A stretch of DNA of 34,521 nt from PWND01 sp964601515 (GTDB lineage Bacteria > Bacteroidota > Bacteroidia > Bacteroidales > UBA7960): contig CAZRNU010000018.1 of the NCBI GenBank assembly GCA_964601515.1, forward strand, positions 1 to 34,521. Direction: 5' to 3'. Positions 18,224 to 25,101 of this stretch are shown in pieces. Every line of letters begins with the position of its first letter. Position 1 is the stretch's first letter. The notes below the pieces were generated by a model. That model saw nothing but the letters and a program-made list of their open reading frames with translations, was not told the DNA's origin and searched no databases. The translations under genes and the position numbers were made by a program.

Positions 18224-18251
18224 GGTATTAGGTGTCAGGTATCAGGTATCA
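18224..18251. repeat. 7-bp tandem repeat (GGTATTA/GGTATCA), four units
   Basis: Four tandem 7-bp units (GGTATTA, GGTGTCA, GGTATCA, GGTATCA) lie just upstream of the hydF start. They are of the same family as the array at 15897 but sit inside a co-directional gap rather than a convergent junction. Confidence 0.8.
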
Positions 18252-18263
18252 GGATGTTCATGC

Positions 18264-18331
18264 CTGAATAAGGTTGACCGTTTGTTTACTGCTTGTCATT
18301 CCGGGCGTAAGCGAGGAATCCCGTTATTCAG
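18264..18331. repeat. REP-like palindromic repeat in the hydG-hydF gap
   Basis: An 8-bp inverted repeat, CTGAATAA (18264-18271) and TTATTCAG (18324-18331), brackets a smaller one, ATTCC and GGAAT (18298-18302, 18314-18318), around GGGCGTAAGCGA. The segment beginning TGTCATTCCGGGCGTAAGCG has the look of dispersed 'GTCATTCC...GGAATC' repeats known from many bacterial genomes. It is more GC-rich than its surroundings. Copy number elsewhere cannot be seen from here. Confidence 0.6.
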
Positions 18332-18360
18332 AGATTCTTCTTATTCAAAGTTGTTAGTTC

Positions 18361-19788
18361 CTAAAAATAAAGATCTCTTTTTCCGTTTTTAAGTTGTTCT
18401 ATCCTTTCTCTAAGCTTCGCTTTAACCTTTTCATCAGGCAGAGCTTCTATATTCTTTTCAATTACTTGCCATCCCTTATGCGATGTGTTTTCAGGAGCGT
18501 AATCTAAAAGGTACTCAGCCAAGGTTAGAATAGCATTTGGAGAACAAAACCTTTTTATAAAACCAGGAACAGAAAATTCCATGAAATGTTCACCTGTTCT
18601 GCCAAGTCGATAGCATGCAGTACAAAAAGAAGGTAACATATTATGGTCAAGAAGTTCCTCTATAATTTCGTTTAAGGATCTTTCATCATTAATACGAAAC
18701 TGACCTTTGTTCAAATCTTGTTCTGTGTTTTGGGTTCTGGAATAACTTCCAAGTTCAAGTTTAGTACCACCGTCAATTTGACTAACACCGTAATTTATAC
18801 ATTCATTTCTAATTTCTTTGGGTTCGCGAGCAGTTAGTATCATACCTGTATAAGGTACCGCAAGCCTTAGTATTGCAATCATTTTTGCAAAGTCGCTGTC
18901 GCTAACAATATATTTTGATCCCATTTGAAGCATTGAAGCATCTTTAATTCTTGGGAAAGAAATTGTATGAGGACCAACATTATAGCAGGCTTCAAGATGA
19001 TTAGTGTGTCTTATTAATCCTAAAACTTCATATCTCCAATCATATAGACCGAATAATGCACCAATGCCAACATCATCTAATCCGGCTTCCTGAGCTCTGT
19101 CTAGAGAAGTTAATCTATAATTGAAGTCAGCTTTTTTACCTCTTATATGATATGTTTTGTATGCTTCAGGGTGGTATGTTTCCTGAAATACCTGAAAAGT
19201 TCCAATTCCGGCTTCTTTTACTTTTCTAAATCCTTCAATTTCTAGGGGAGCAGCATTTATGTTTACTCTTCTAATCTCACCGTTGCCTTTTTTTACCGAG
19301 TATGCAAGCTTTGTGCAATGTGCAATATAGTCGGCATCGTATTGATCGTGTTCGCCAAAAACAAGGATTAAACGTTTTTGCCCGTTATCTTCAAGTGCTT
19401 CTATTTCTTGTGTAATTTCAATATCAGACAGAGTCTTTCTTACAGCATCTTTATTGCTAGCTCTGAATCCGCAATATGTACAGTTGTTTTTACATTTATT
19501 ACCAATGTATAATGGAGCAAAAAGAACGATGCGATTACCATAAATGTTTTCTTTAAGTTTACGAGCACCATCTTTTATCATTTCTACCAGGTCAGGATCA
19601 GTTGTGTTTGTTAAAACAGCAGTTTCCTGCATGCTAAGCCTGTTTTTTGATAGAGATTTTTCAATGATATCTTTAATTAATGCTCTGTCAGGTTTTGCAT
19701 TGTTAAGTATGTCATGAATCTCTTCAGGGTCAATGAAAGGCTGCATTGGCGCATCGGGAATCCTATATTGTTGAGTAATAAATTTCAT
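18361..19788 (-). CDS. hydG: [FeFe]-hydrogenase H-cluster maturase HydG (radical SAM tyrosine lyase)
   Basis: HydG cleaves tyrosine to p-cresol and dehydroglycine and makes the CO and CN- ligands bound to iron for the H-cluster. The 475-residue protein carries the radical SAM C99-x3-C103-x2-C106 motif (CKNNCTYC). The C-terminal C389-x2-C392 (CTACYRLGRTGEHFM) belongs to the auxiliary 5Fe cluster domain, and the full ThiH-like barrel lies between them. Length and motifs are normal. It follows the receiver-kinase gene by 28 bp, so the maturation genes are co-transcribed with the sensor genes. ThiH was excluded by the C-terminal CxxC domain and by context. Confidence 0.96.
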   Translation of the reverse strand: MKFITQQYRIPDAPMQPFIDPEEIHDILNNAKPDRALIKDIIEKSLSKNRLSMQETAVLTNTTDPDLVEMIKDGARKLKENIYGNRIVLFAPLYIGNKCKNNCTYCGFRASNKDAVRKTLSDIEITQEIEALEDNGQKRLILVFGEHDQYDADYIAHCTKLAYSVKKGNGEIRRVNINAAPLEIEGFRKVKEAGIGTFQVFQETYHPEAYKTYHIRGKKADFNYRLTSLDRAQEAGLDDVGIGALFGLYDWRYEVLGLIRHTNHLEACYNVGPHTISFPRIKDASMLQMGSKYIVSDSDFAKMIAILRLAVPYTGMILTAREPKEIRNECINYGVSQIDGGTKLELGSYSRTQNTEQDLNKGQFRINDERSLNEIIEELLDHNMLPSFCTACYRLGRTGEHFMEFSVPGFIKRFCSPNAILTLAEYLLDYAPENTSHKGWQVIEKNIEALPDEKVKAKLRERIEQLKNGKRDLYF

Positions 19789-19816
19789 TTCAAATGTGAT
19801 TTAGCTATAAAACTGT

Positions 19817-20935
19817 TTAAGCAGGAATTTTTATTATAAACTTGCTTCCAACATCAGGAGTGCTTTCAACTCTAATGTTGCCCTTATAAAGTTCCACCAT
19901 TTTTTTTGCTATAGATAGCCCCAATCCGCTTCCGGTAATGAACTTTGTTTTGTTGTTTTTAATTCTGACAAAATCTTGGAATAACAACCCTATCTCATCT
20001 TCCGACATTCCTATTCCGGTATCTTCAATAACGATATCTATATTTCCACCATTTTTTCGCAGAGAAACAAAGACCTCACCGTTTTCTTTGTTGTATTTTA
20101 CAGCATTAGAAATCAGGTTATTAAGAATAATTTCAACCTCGTTTTTATCGGCCATCATAAACAAAGACTCATCACAATCCATTTTTAGTTTAATGTTTCT
20201 TTGAATCGCTAGAGGTTCAACTGAGTCAGCTACGGTTCTTGCTATTTCTATAATGTCAATATTTCTTAAATCGCGATTTTTCTTTCCTGATTCCATTCTT
20301 GTAAGGTCGAGCAAGTCGAGGATTAGGTTTCTCATACCTTTAATCCTTTCTATCGACCTATCAACCATTTCCATATAATCATCAAGGTTGTTTCCTAACT
20401 GCTGATCTTTCATCATTTTAAGATAGCCCTCAATTGCATTAATGGGAGATTTTAGTTCGTGAGAAAGAACTGATAGAAATTGAAAGCGAATCTGTTTTCC
20501 TTCTTCTTTCATTTTTCTTGTCATTCTCCTCAAGAATAGATTTTTTGTAATATTTTCGACAGAAGTTTTTAGCTCCTGAGGTGTAAATGGCTTTGGAACG
20601 AAATTAAATGCACCATTATTAGTTGCTTTTATTGCTAATTCAAGTGAAGCGTAGGAAGTAATCATCATAACAGAAATGTCATATTCTTTATTTTTGATAT
20701 ACTCTAAAACTTCAATGCCATCAATACCGGGAAGCTTGTTGTCAAGCAAAATAATATCAAAAGGCGTAGAATCAATCATTTCTATAGCCTTTTCACCAGT
20801 TTCTGCCTCATAGATTTCAAACGTAAAATCTTCATCCATAAAAGGATAGCCTACTGAGAAATCTCTAAGGACTCTCTCGGCTCCTGATCTGATGCCCGGT
20901 TCATCATCTACGATTAATAATTTTAAGGCGCTCAT
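19817..20935 (-). CDS. Receiver-histidine kinase hybrid (cytoplasmic)
   Basis: The 372-residue protein starts with a receiver domain (residues 3-125: D10/D11, phosphoacceptor D65 in ILLDNKLPG, T93 in MMITSYA, K115 in VPKPF). A short coiled linker leads to a HisKA domain with H159 in SHELKSPINAIEG and a HATPase_c domain with DTGIGMSEDEIG and GSGLGLSIAKKMVELY. There is no membrane segment, PAS or other sensor domain, so its input must be phosphorylation of the receiver. Order (receiver first, then kinase) suggests a relay kinase driven by another kinase, most simply the H-cluster kinase encoded just upstream. It starts 3 bp after the preceding receiver gene. The kinase output target is not encoded nearby. 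Confidence 0.93.
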   Translation of the reverse strand: MSALKLLIVDDEPGIRSGAERVLRDFSVGYPFMDEDFTFEIYEAETGEKAIEMIDSTPFDIILLDNKLPGIDGIEVLEYIKNKEYDISVMMITSYASLELAIKATNNGAFNFVPKPFTPQELKTSVENITKNLFLRRMTRKMKEEGKQIRFQFLSVLSHELKSPINAIEGYLKMMKDQQLGNNLDDYMEMVDRSIERIKGMRNLILDLLDLTRMESGKKNRDLRNIDIIEIARTVADSVEPLAIQRNIKLKMDCDESLFMMADKNEVEIILNNLISNAVKYNKENGEVFVSLRKNGGNIDIVIEDTGIGMSEDEIGLLFQDFVRIKNNKTKFITGSGLGLSIAKKMVELYKGNIRVESTPDVGSKFIIKIPA

Positions 20936-20938
20936 AAC

Positions 20939-21337
20939 TTATATTTTTAAAAGTTTATTTATTTCTCTATGAAGTTGATCCGGTCTTAGGCCTTTTTCAA
21001 GGTATAAGTCGGCTTTTATCCATCCTCTGTCAGTTTCATCTTCCAGGCTGAAAATCATTCCTGTTTCCGAAGTCATTGCAGAAGCAATAATTACAGGTAC
21101 TTCAGGGTAGCGGTTTTTAATTCTATGACTAAGGATAAAGCCGCTATCTTTATTTTCCATCATAAGATCAAGAATTGCAAGGTCAGGTTTGATTTTGCCA
21201 ATCATGTCTTCACCTTCCTTTTGGCCGCAAGCACTTATTACTTCAAAGCCAATGCTTTCAAGAATCTTTGTCATTTGAAAGATATAGTCTACATCGTCAT
21301 CTACCAGAAAGATTTTCTTTTTATTATTTGTTTCCAT
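20939..21337 (-). CDS. Receiver-only response regulator
   Basis: This 132-residue protein is a single receiver domain with acidic D13-D15, phosphoacceptor D57 (LAILDLMMEN), a Ser/Thr switch region (IIASAMTSE) and a conserved Lys near the C-terminus (YLEKG). It has no output domain, so it can act as a phosphate shuttle or by binding a partner. The open frame extends to 21400, inside the upstream kinase gene, but ATG 21337 places the receiver at the normal distance from the start and 10 bp after the kinase stop. Sitting between two kinases, it is well placed to carry phosphate from the H-cluster kinase to the receiver-kinase hybrid; this is inference. Confidence 0.9.
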   Translation of the reverse strand: METNNKKKIFLVDDDVDYIFQMTKILESIGFEVISACGQKEGEDMIGKIKPDLAILDLMMENKDSGFILSHRIKNRYPEVPVIIASAMTSETGMIFSLEDETDRGWIKADLYLEKGLRPDQLHREINKLLKI

Positions 21338-21347
21338 AGCTATTTTT

Positions 21348-23333
21348 TTAATTAATTCTAGGTAATGTAATTTTAAATTCTGTTCCTGTTTGGCCCGCAT
21401 TTGGGTTTGAGTTTGATTTTACTGCAATTTTACCACTGTGCATTTTAATAATACCATAAACAAGTGGTAGCCCTAATCCGGTTCCTTTTCCTATTTCTTT
21501 AGTTGTGAAAAATGGAGTAAATAGTTTATCCATATTTTCTTCAGGTATTCCTGAGCCTGTATCACAGATGTTTATTTCGATATGTTTATCATCTCCATTT
21601 ACGAATATATTTATCTCCCCACCTTCAGGCATTGCTTCAATGGCATTTTTTTCAATGTTTGTAAAAACCTGAATCATTTGGTCAGGGTCAAGCATTAAGA
21701 ATGGGTCTGATATTCCTGAAATTACAGATGTTTTAATGTTTGCAGGAATAACCACAGAGTCCAAACTGTGATGTAAAAACTCCACAATATCAACCTCCTG
21801 AACTTTAATTTTATTTTTTCTTGCAAAGTTTAGCAAGCCACTAACAATACCTTTGCATCTGTGTGCTTGTTCAACAATCAAAGCAACATCTTTTCGAAGA
21901 GGGTCTTCAGTTTTTAGCTCATCGAGAATAATATTGCTGTACATGGTAATTACACCAAGTGGGTTATTTAACTCATGAGCTATTCCGGCAGAAATTTGCC
22001 CCATATTTGCTAGTTTCTCGGAATGTTTCAACGCAAGCTTTGTGTTTTTAAGCTTTTCATTTGAGTCGTTTAGATCAGCAACATATTTGTGCAATTTCTC
22101 TATTGTATAAGGCAAGCACATTTCAGATTCAGCATAGCCTTGTACTACAGATATTGCATGTTCATAGCATGTTTCATAGCCACAGGCACCACAATTTAAA
22201 TAATCAGAAGTTTTTATCTTACCCATTCTATTAAGAACTTGCTTAATTTCCTCCTGATCAGGGTCAGATATTCTCCTGTCTAGTGCTCTGAATGTTTGCG
22301 AAAGATTTAGGTCTTTGTAATTATCTATATTCTGATTCCACTTTTCTAAATCTAGATTAGCAATTTTCTCTTTAACATATTTGCTGATTTGGGATCGTTT
22401 AAAGAAATACTTGTTCTTTTCACTCATCCCCGGGCCTAAAATACAGCCTTCACAGCAAAGAAGTTCCAGATTATAGTTTGAAATTTCGCCTCTTTCAAAT
22501 TCTTTGATAGCTTCTTTAAAGTTGTGCTTTCCAGAATCTACTATAACATTTCCTTCTGCGATATTATCGCTCTTTTTTAGGTTTTGCGACAAGCCTCTTG
22601 TTACAGGGAAAATGGCACCCATTGCTGATTGCGGTCCGTCAAAATCTCCAGCTTCAACTTCGCTTGAAGTTATTTTATATTTCTCAAACAGATCGCGTAA
22701 TTCTCGGAATGTTATTGCAACATCAATTTCGTCAGATTCAGCTTTTTTTGCAAAACAAGGCCCTATAAAAACTGTTTTTACATTATTCCCGTATGTTTCT
22801 TTTATTAGTCTTGATGTTGCCACCATCGGAGAAACAATAGGAGCAATTTTATTTACAAGTTCCGGATGAAAATGTTCTATATAAAAAACTACTGCCGGAC
22901 AATCTGAAGAAATAAATGTTTGTTGTGAATTGTCTTCTAATAGTTGATTATATTTTTTTGCAACAAGATCAGCGCCGAATGCTACATCAAACACTTTATC
23001 GAATCCCAGTTTTCTTAACATTCCTGTAAGAATTCTATAGTCATTTATATCAGTAAATTCAGCTGGGAAGCTAGGTGCAAGCAGTGCATATACCGGCGCT
23101 TCTTTTGTTTGCAAGAGTGATTCTACCTCTGATTTTAAATCCAGTACAACTTTAGCATTTTGACTACAAACAGAAACACAATTACCACATCCAATACATC
23201 TTTCACTTAGTACCTCTGCCTGTCCGTTTATTATTTTTATTGCTTTAACAGGACATTCCCTCACGCAGGTAAAGCAAACCCTGCATTTATCTTTCACTGT
23301 GAATACTAATTCATTTCTTTTTGCATGTCCCAT
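21348..23333 (-). CDS. [FeFe]-hydrogenase-like sensor histidine kinase
   Basis: The 661-residue soluble protein joins an H-cluster domain to a kinase. Residues 17-27 and 46-56 bind two 4Fe-4S clusters. Residues about 80-340 form an [FeFe]-hydrogenase large-subunit-like domain. It retains the four H-cluster cysteines C145 (SSDCP), C193 (GPCFAKK), C293 and C297 (CCEGC), but the proton-transfer cysteine of catalytic enzymes is D144 and the GGG of the third motif is altered. C381, C384, C389 and C406 match the C-x2-C-x4-C-x16-C Fe-S domain (PF04060). A coiled linker leads to HisKA with H453 (AHELNNPLG) and HATPase_c (DTGSGIPEE, GTGLGLPLVYG). It lies 25 bp after hydA. Sensory (group C) [FeFe]-hydrogenases are known. 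I infer an H2 or redox sensor, not a turnover enzyme. Confidence 0.92.
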   Translation of the reverse strand: MGHAKRNELVFTVKDKCRVCFTCVRECPVKAIKIINGQAEVLSERCIGCGNCVSVCSQNAKVVLDLKSEVESLLQTKEAPVYALLAPSFPAEFTDINDYRILTGMLRKLGFDKVFDVAFGADLVAKKYNQLLEDNSQQTFISSDCPAVVFYIEHFHPELVNKIAPIVSPMVATSRLIKETYGNNVKTVFIGPCFAKKAESDEIDVAITFRELRDLFEKYKITSSEVEAGDFDGPQSAMGAIFPVTRGLSQNLKKSDNIAEGNVIVDSGKHNFKEAIKEFERGEISNYNLELLCCEGCILGPGMSEKNKYFFKRSQISKYVKEKIANLDLEKWNQNIDNYKDLNLSQTFRALDRRISDPDQEEIKQVLNRMGKIKTSDYLNCGACGYETCYEHAISVVQGYAESEMCLPYTIEKLHKYVADLNDSNEKLKNTKLALKHSEKLANMGQISAGIAHELNNPLGVITMYSNIILDELKTEDPLRKDVALIVEQAHRCKGIVSGLLNFARKNKIKVQEVDIVEFLHHSLDSVVIPANIKTSVISGISDPFLMLDPDQMIQVFTNIEKNAIEAMPEGGEINIFVNGDDKHIEINICDTGSGIPEENMDKLFTPFFTTKEIGKGTGLGLPLVYGIIKMHSGKIAVKSNSNPNAGQTGTEFKITLPRIN

Positions 23334-23358
23334 TTTAACTCAATTTAAATTCATATTA

Positions 23359-25083
23359 CTATAAAAGAACATCTCTTTTGCAATAATGTGTGTGAAGCAA
23401 TTCATGAGATTTGTGACCTAGCGGTTTGCCAAGGAAATCTTTGTAAATTTGAATGATTTCAGGGTTCTTATGTGATACCTTGATTGTTTCTTTGTCATCA
23501 ATATCATATAATGCTTTCATTCTGGCTTTTACAGCTTCCTCAGAGGCTCCAATGTGTTGTCCGCCTCCATTAATACAACCACCCGGGCAAGCCATTACTT
23601 CAATGAAATGATAGTTTTTCTTACCTTCATTAACTTGTTTCAACAGTTTTCTTGCATTAGCAAGTCCGTTTACAACGGCAACATTTACTGTTAGACCATT
23701 TATTTCAAGAGAAGCTTCTTTACAACCATCTAATCCCCTTAAAGCCTCAATTTTAAATCTCATTAATTCTTCTCCGGTAAGCATGTTATAAGCTGTTCTA
23801 ACTGCAGCTTCCATAACCCCACCTGATGCGCCGAATAGTTTTCCGGCAGAACTTCTGAATCCAAGAGGAGAGTCAGTTGTTTCAGGTGCGATATTGTTTA
23901 TATCTATGCCAAACATTCTGATAAGCTGACCTAATTCACGGGTTGTAAGCACTGCATCTACATCAGTAATTCCTTTATTGGTCATCTCTTCTCTTTGTGC
24001 TTCAAATTTCTTTGCAGTACAAGGCATGATTGAAACTGAATAAATATTTTCAGGTTTTATTCCGGCTTTTTCAGCCCAGTAAGTTTTTATTACTGCACCC
24101 ATCATTTGTTGAGGTGATTTACAGCTTGATAAATTTGGAAGCATCTCAGGATAAAACTCTTCAGCAAATTTTACCCAACCCGGACAACAACTTGTTATCA
24201 TTGGAAGTGTTCCACCTGTTTTTACTCTCTCAACTAGTTCGGCAGCTTCTTCCATAATTGTAAGGTCTGCTGTGAATGTTGTGTCGAAAACATATTTGAA
24301 TCCGATTTTACGCAATGCTGCATTCATAACGCTGTTAATATCCAATCCGGCAGGAAGCTTGAATTCTTCTGCAAGTGATACTGAAATTGATGGAGCATAC
24401 TGAACAACAACAGTTTTTTCCGGATTATTTAGCATTGCAATCAATTCAGGGAAGTGGCTTTTTTCTGATAAAGCTCCAGTAGGACAAACCATAATACATT
24501 GACCGCAGTTTACACAGCTTGATGTATTTAGTCCAATATTAAATGCTGAACCAATAACCGATTGACTACCTCTATTGATGAAGTCTATGCAGGCAACACC
24601 CATTACATCTTCACAAATACGAACACAACGTCCGCAAAGGATACATTTGTCAGGATCTCTAACAATGCTTGCACTCGACCTGTCAAGATGATTGCTGTTT
24701 TTAACTCCTTTTATTCTGCGTTCACGAACCTGTAATTCTTCTGATAAGTCTTGAAGTTCACAATTTTTGTTTCTTACGCAGTAAAGACAGTCATCCGGGT
24801 GGTTTGATAAAAGCAGCTCAACAATGGTTTTTCTTGACTCAATAACACGAGGAGAATGAGTAAGCACCTTCATGCCTTCTTCTACCGGTGTTGAGCATGC
24901 AGTAACTAATCTGTTAGTGTTAACATTTTCAACTACACACATACGGCAGGAACCTGAAGGAAAGCTACCTTTTATATGGCAAAGAGTTGGAATATGAATG
25001 CCTTGTCTTTTTAATGCATCCAGGATAGTTTCACCTTTCCTTGCTTCGATTTGTTTATTATTGACTTCTATTAAAAAACTCAT
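23359..25083 (-). CDS. hydA: [FeFe]-hydrogenase catalytic subunit HydA
   Basis: The 574-residue catalytic subunit reduces protons to H2 (reversibly). It holds a plant-type 2Fe-2S cluster (C35, C46, C49, C63), the His-ligated 4Fe-4S cluster (H95, C99, C102, C108), two ferredoxin clusters (about 140-205), and the H-cluster domain. Its motifs TSCCPGWVKF, MPCTAKK and ACPGGCINGGGQ give C299, C300, C355, C499 and C503, the same numbers as in Clostridium pasteurianum CpI, which also has 574 residues. A small-subunit-like tail follows (about 515-574). Adjacent hydB and hydC indicate the trimeric HydABC type, probably using NADH and reduced ferredoxin together. The extra C-terminal 2Fe-2S domain of T. 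maritima HydA is absent. Confidence 0.96.
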   Translation of the reverse strand: MSFLIEVNNKQIEARKGETILDALKRQGIHIPTLCHIKGSFPSGSCRMCVVENVNTNRLVTACSTPVEEGMKVLTHSPRVIESRKTIVELLLSNHPDDCLYCVRNKNCELQDLSEELQVRERRIKGVKNSNHLDRSSASIVRDPDKCILCGRCVRICEDVMGVACIDFINRGSQSVIGSAFNIGLNTSSCVNCGQCIMVCPTGALSEKSHFPELIAMLNNPEKTVVVQYAPSISVSLAEEFKLPAGLDINSVMNAALRKIGFKYVFDTTFTADLTIMEEAAELVERVKTGGTLPMITSCCPGWVKFAEEFYPEMLPNLSSCKSPQQMMGAVIKTYWAEKAGIKPENIYSVSIMPCTAKKFEAQREEMTNKGITDVDAVLTTRELGQLIRMFGIDINNIAPETTDSPLGFRSSAGKLFGASGGVMEAAVRTAYNMLTGEELMRFKIEALRGLDGCKEASLEINGLTVNVAVVNGLANARKLLKQVNEGKKNYHFIEVMACPGGCINGGGQHIGASEEAVKARMKALYDIDDKETIKVSHKNPEIIQIYKDFLGKPLGHKSHELLHTHYCKRDVLL

Positions 25084-25101
25084 AGCAGTATGTTTTTAAA
25101 A

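Noticed and set aside
18361..19788. ThiH (thiamine tyrosine lyase)
   Set aside because: The C-terminal CxxC auxiliary cluster domain and the adjacent hydF and hydE identify HydG; no thiamine genes are nearby.
21338..21400. Longer start of the receiver gene at 21400
   Set aside because: It would lie inside the upstream kinase gene and add a 21-residue segment foreign to receiver domains.
21348..23333. Second catalytic [FeFe]-hydrogenase
   Set aside because: The proton-shuttle cysteine is Asp, the GGG of the third motif is lost, and the protein continues into a complete kinase core, which argues for a sensor.
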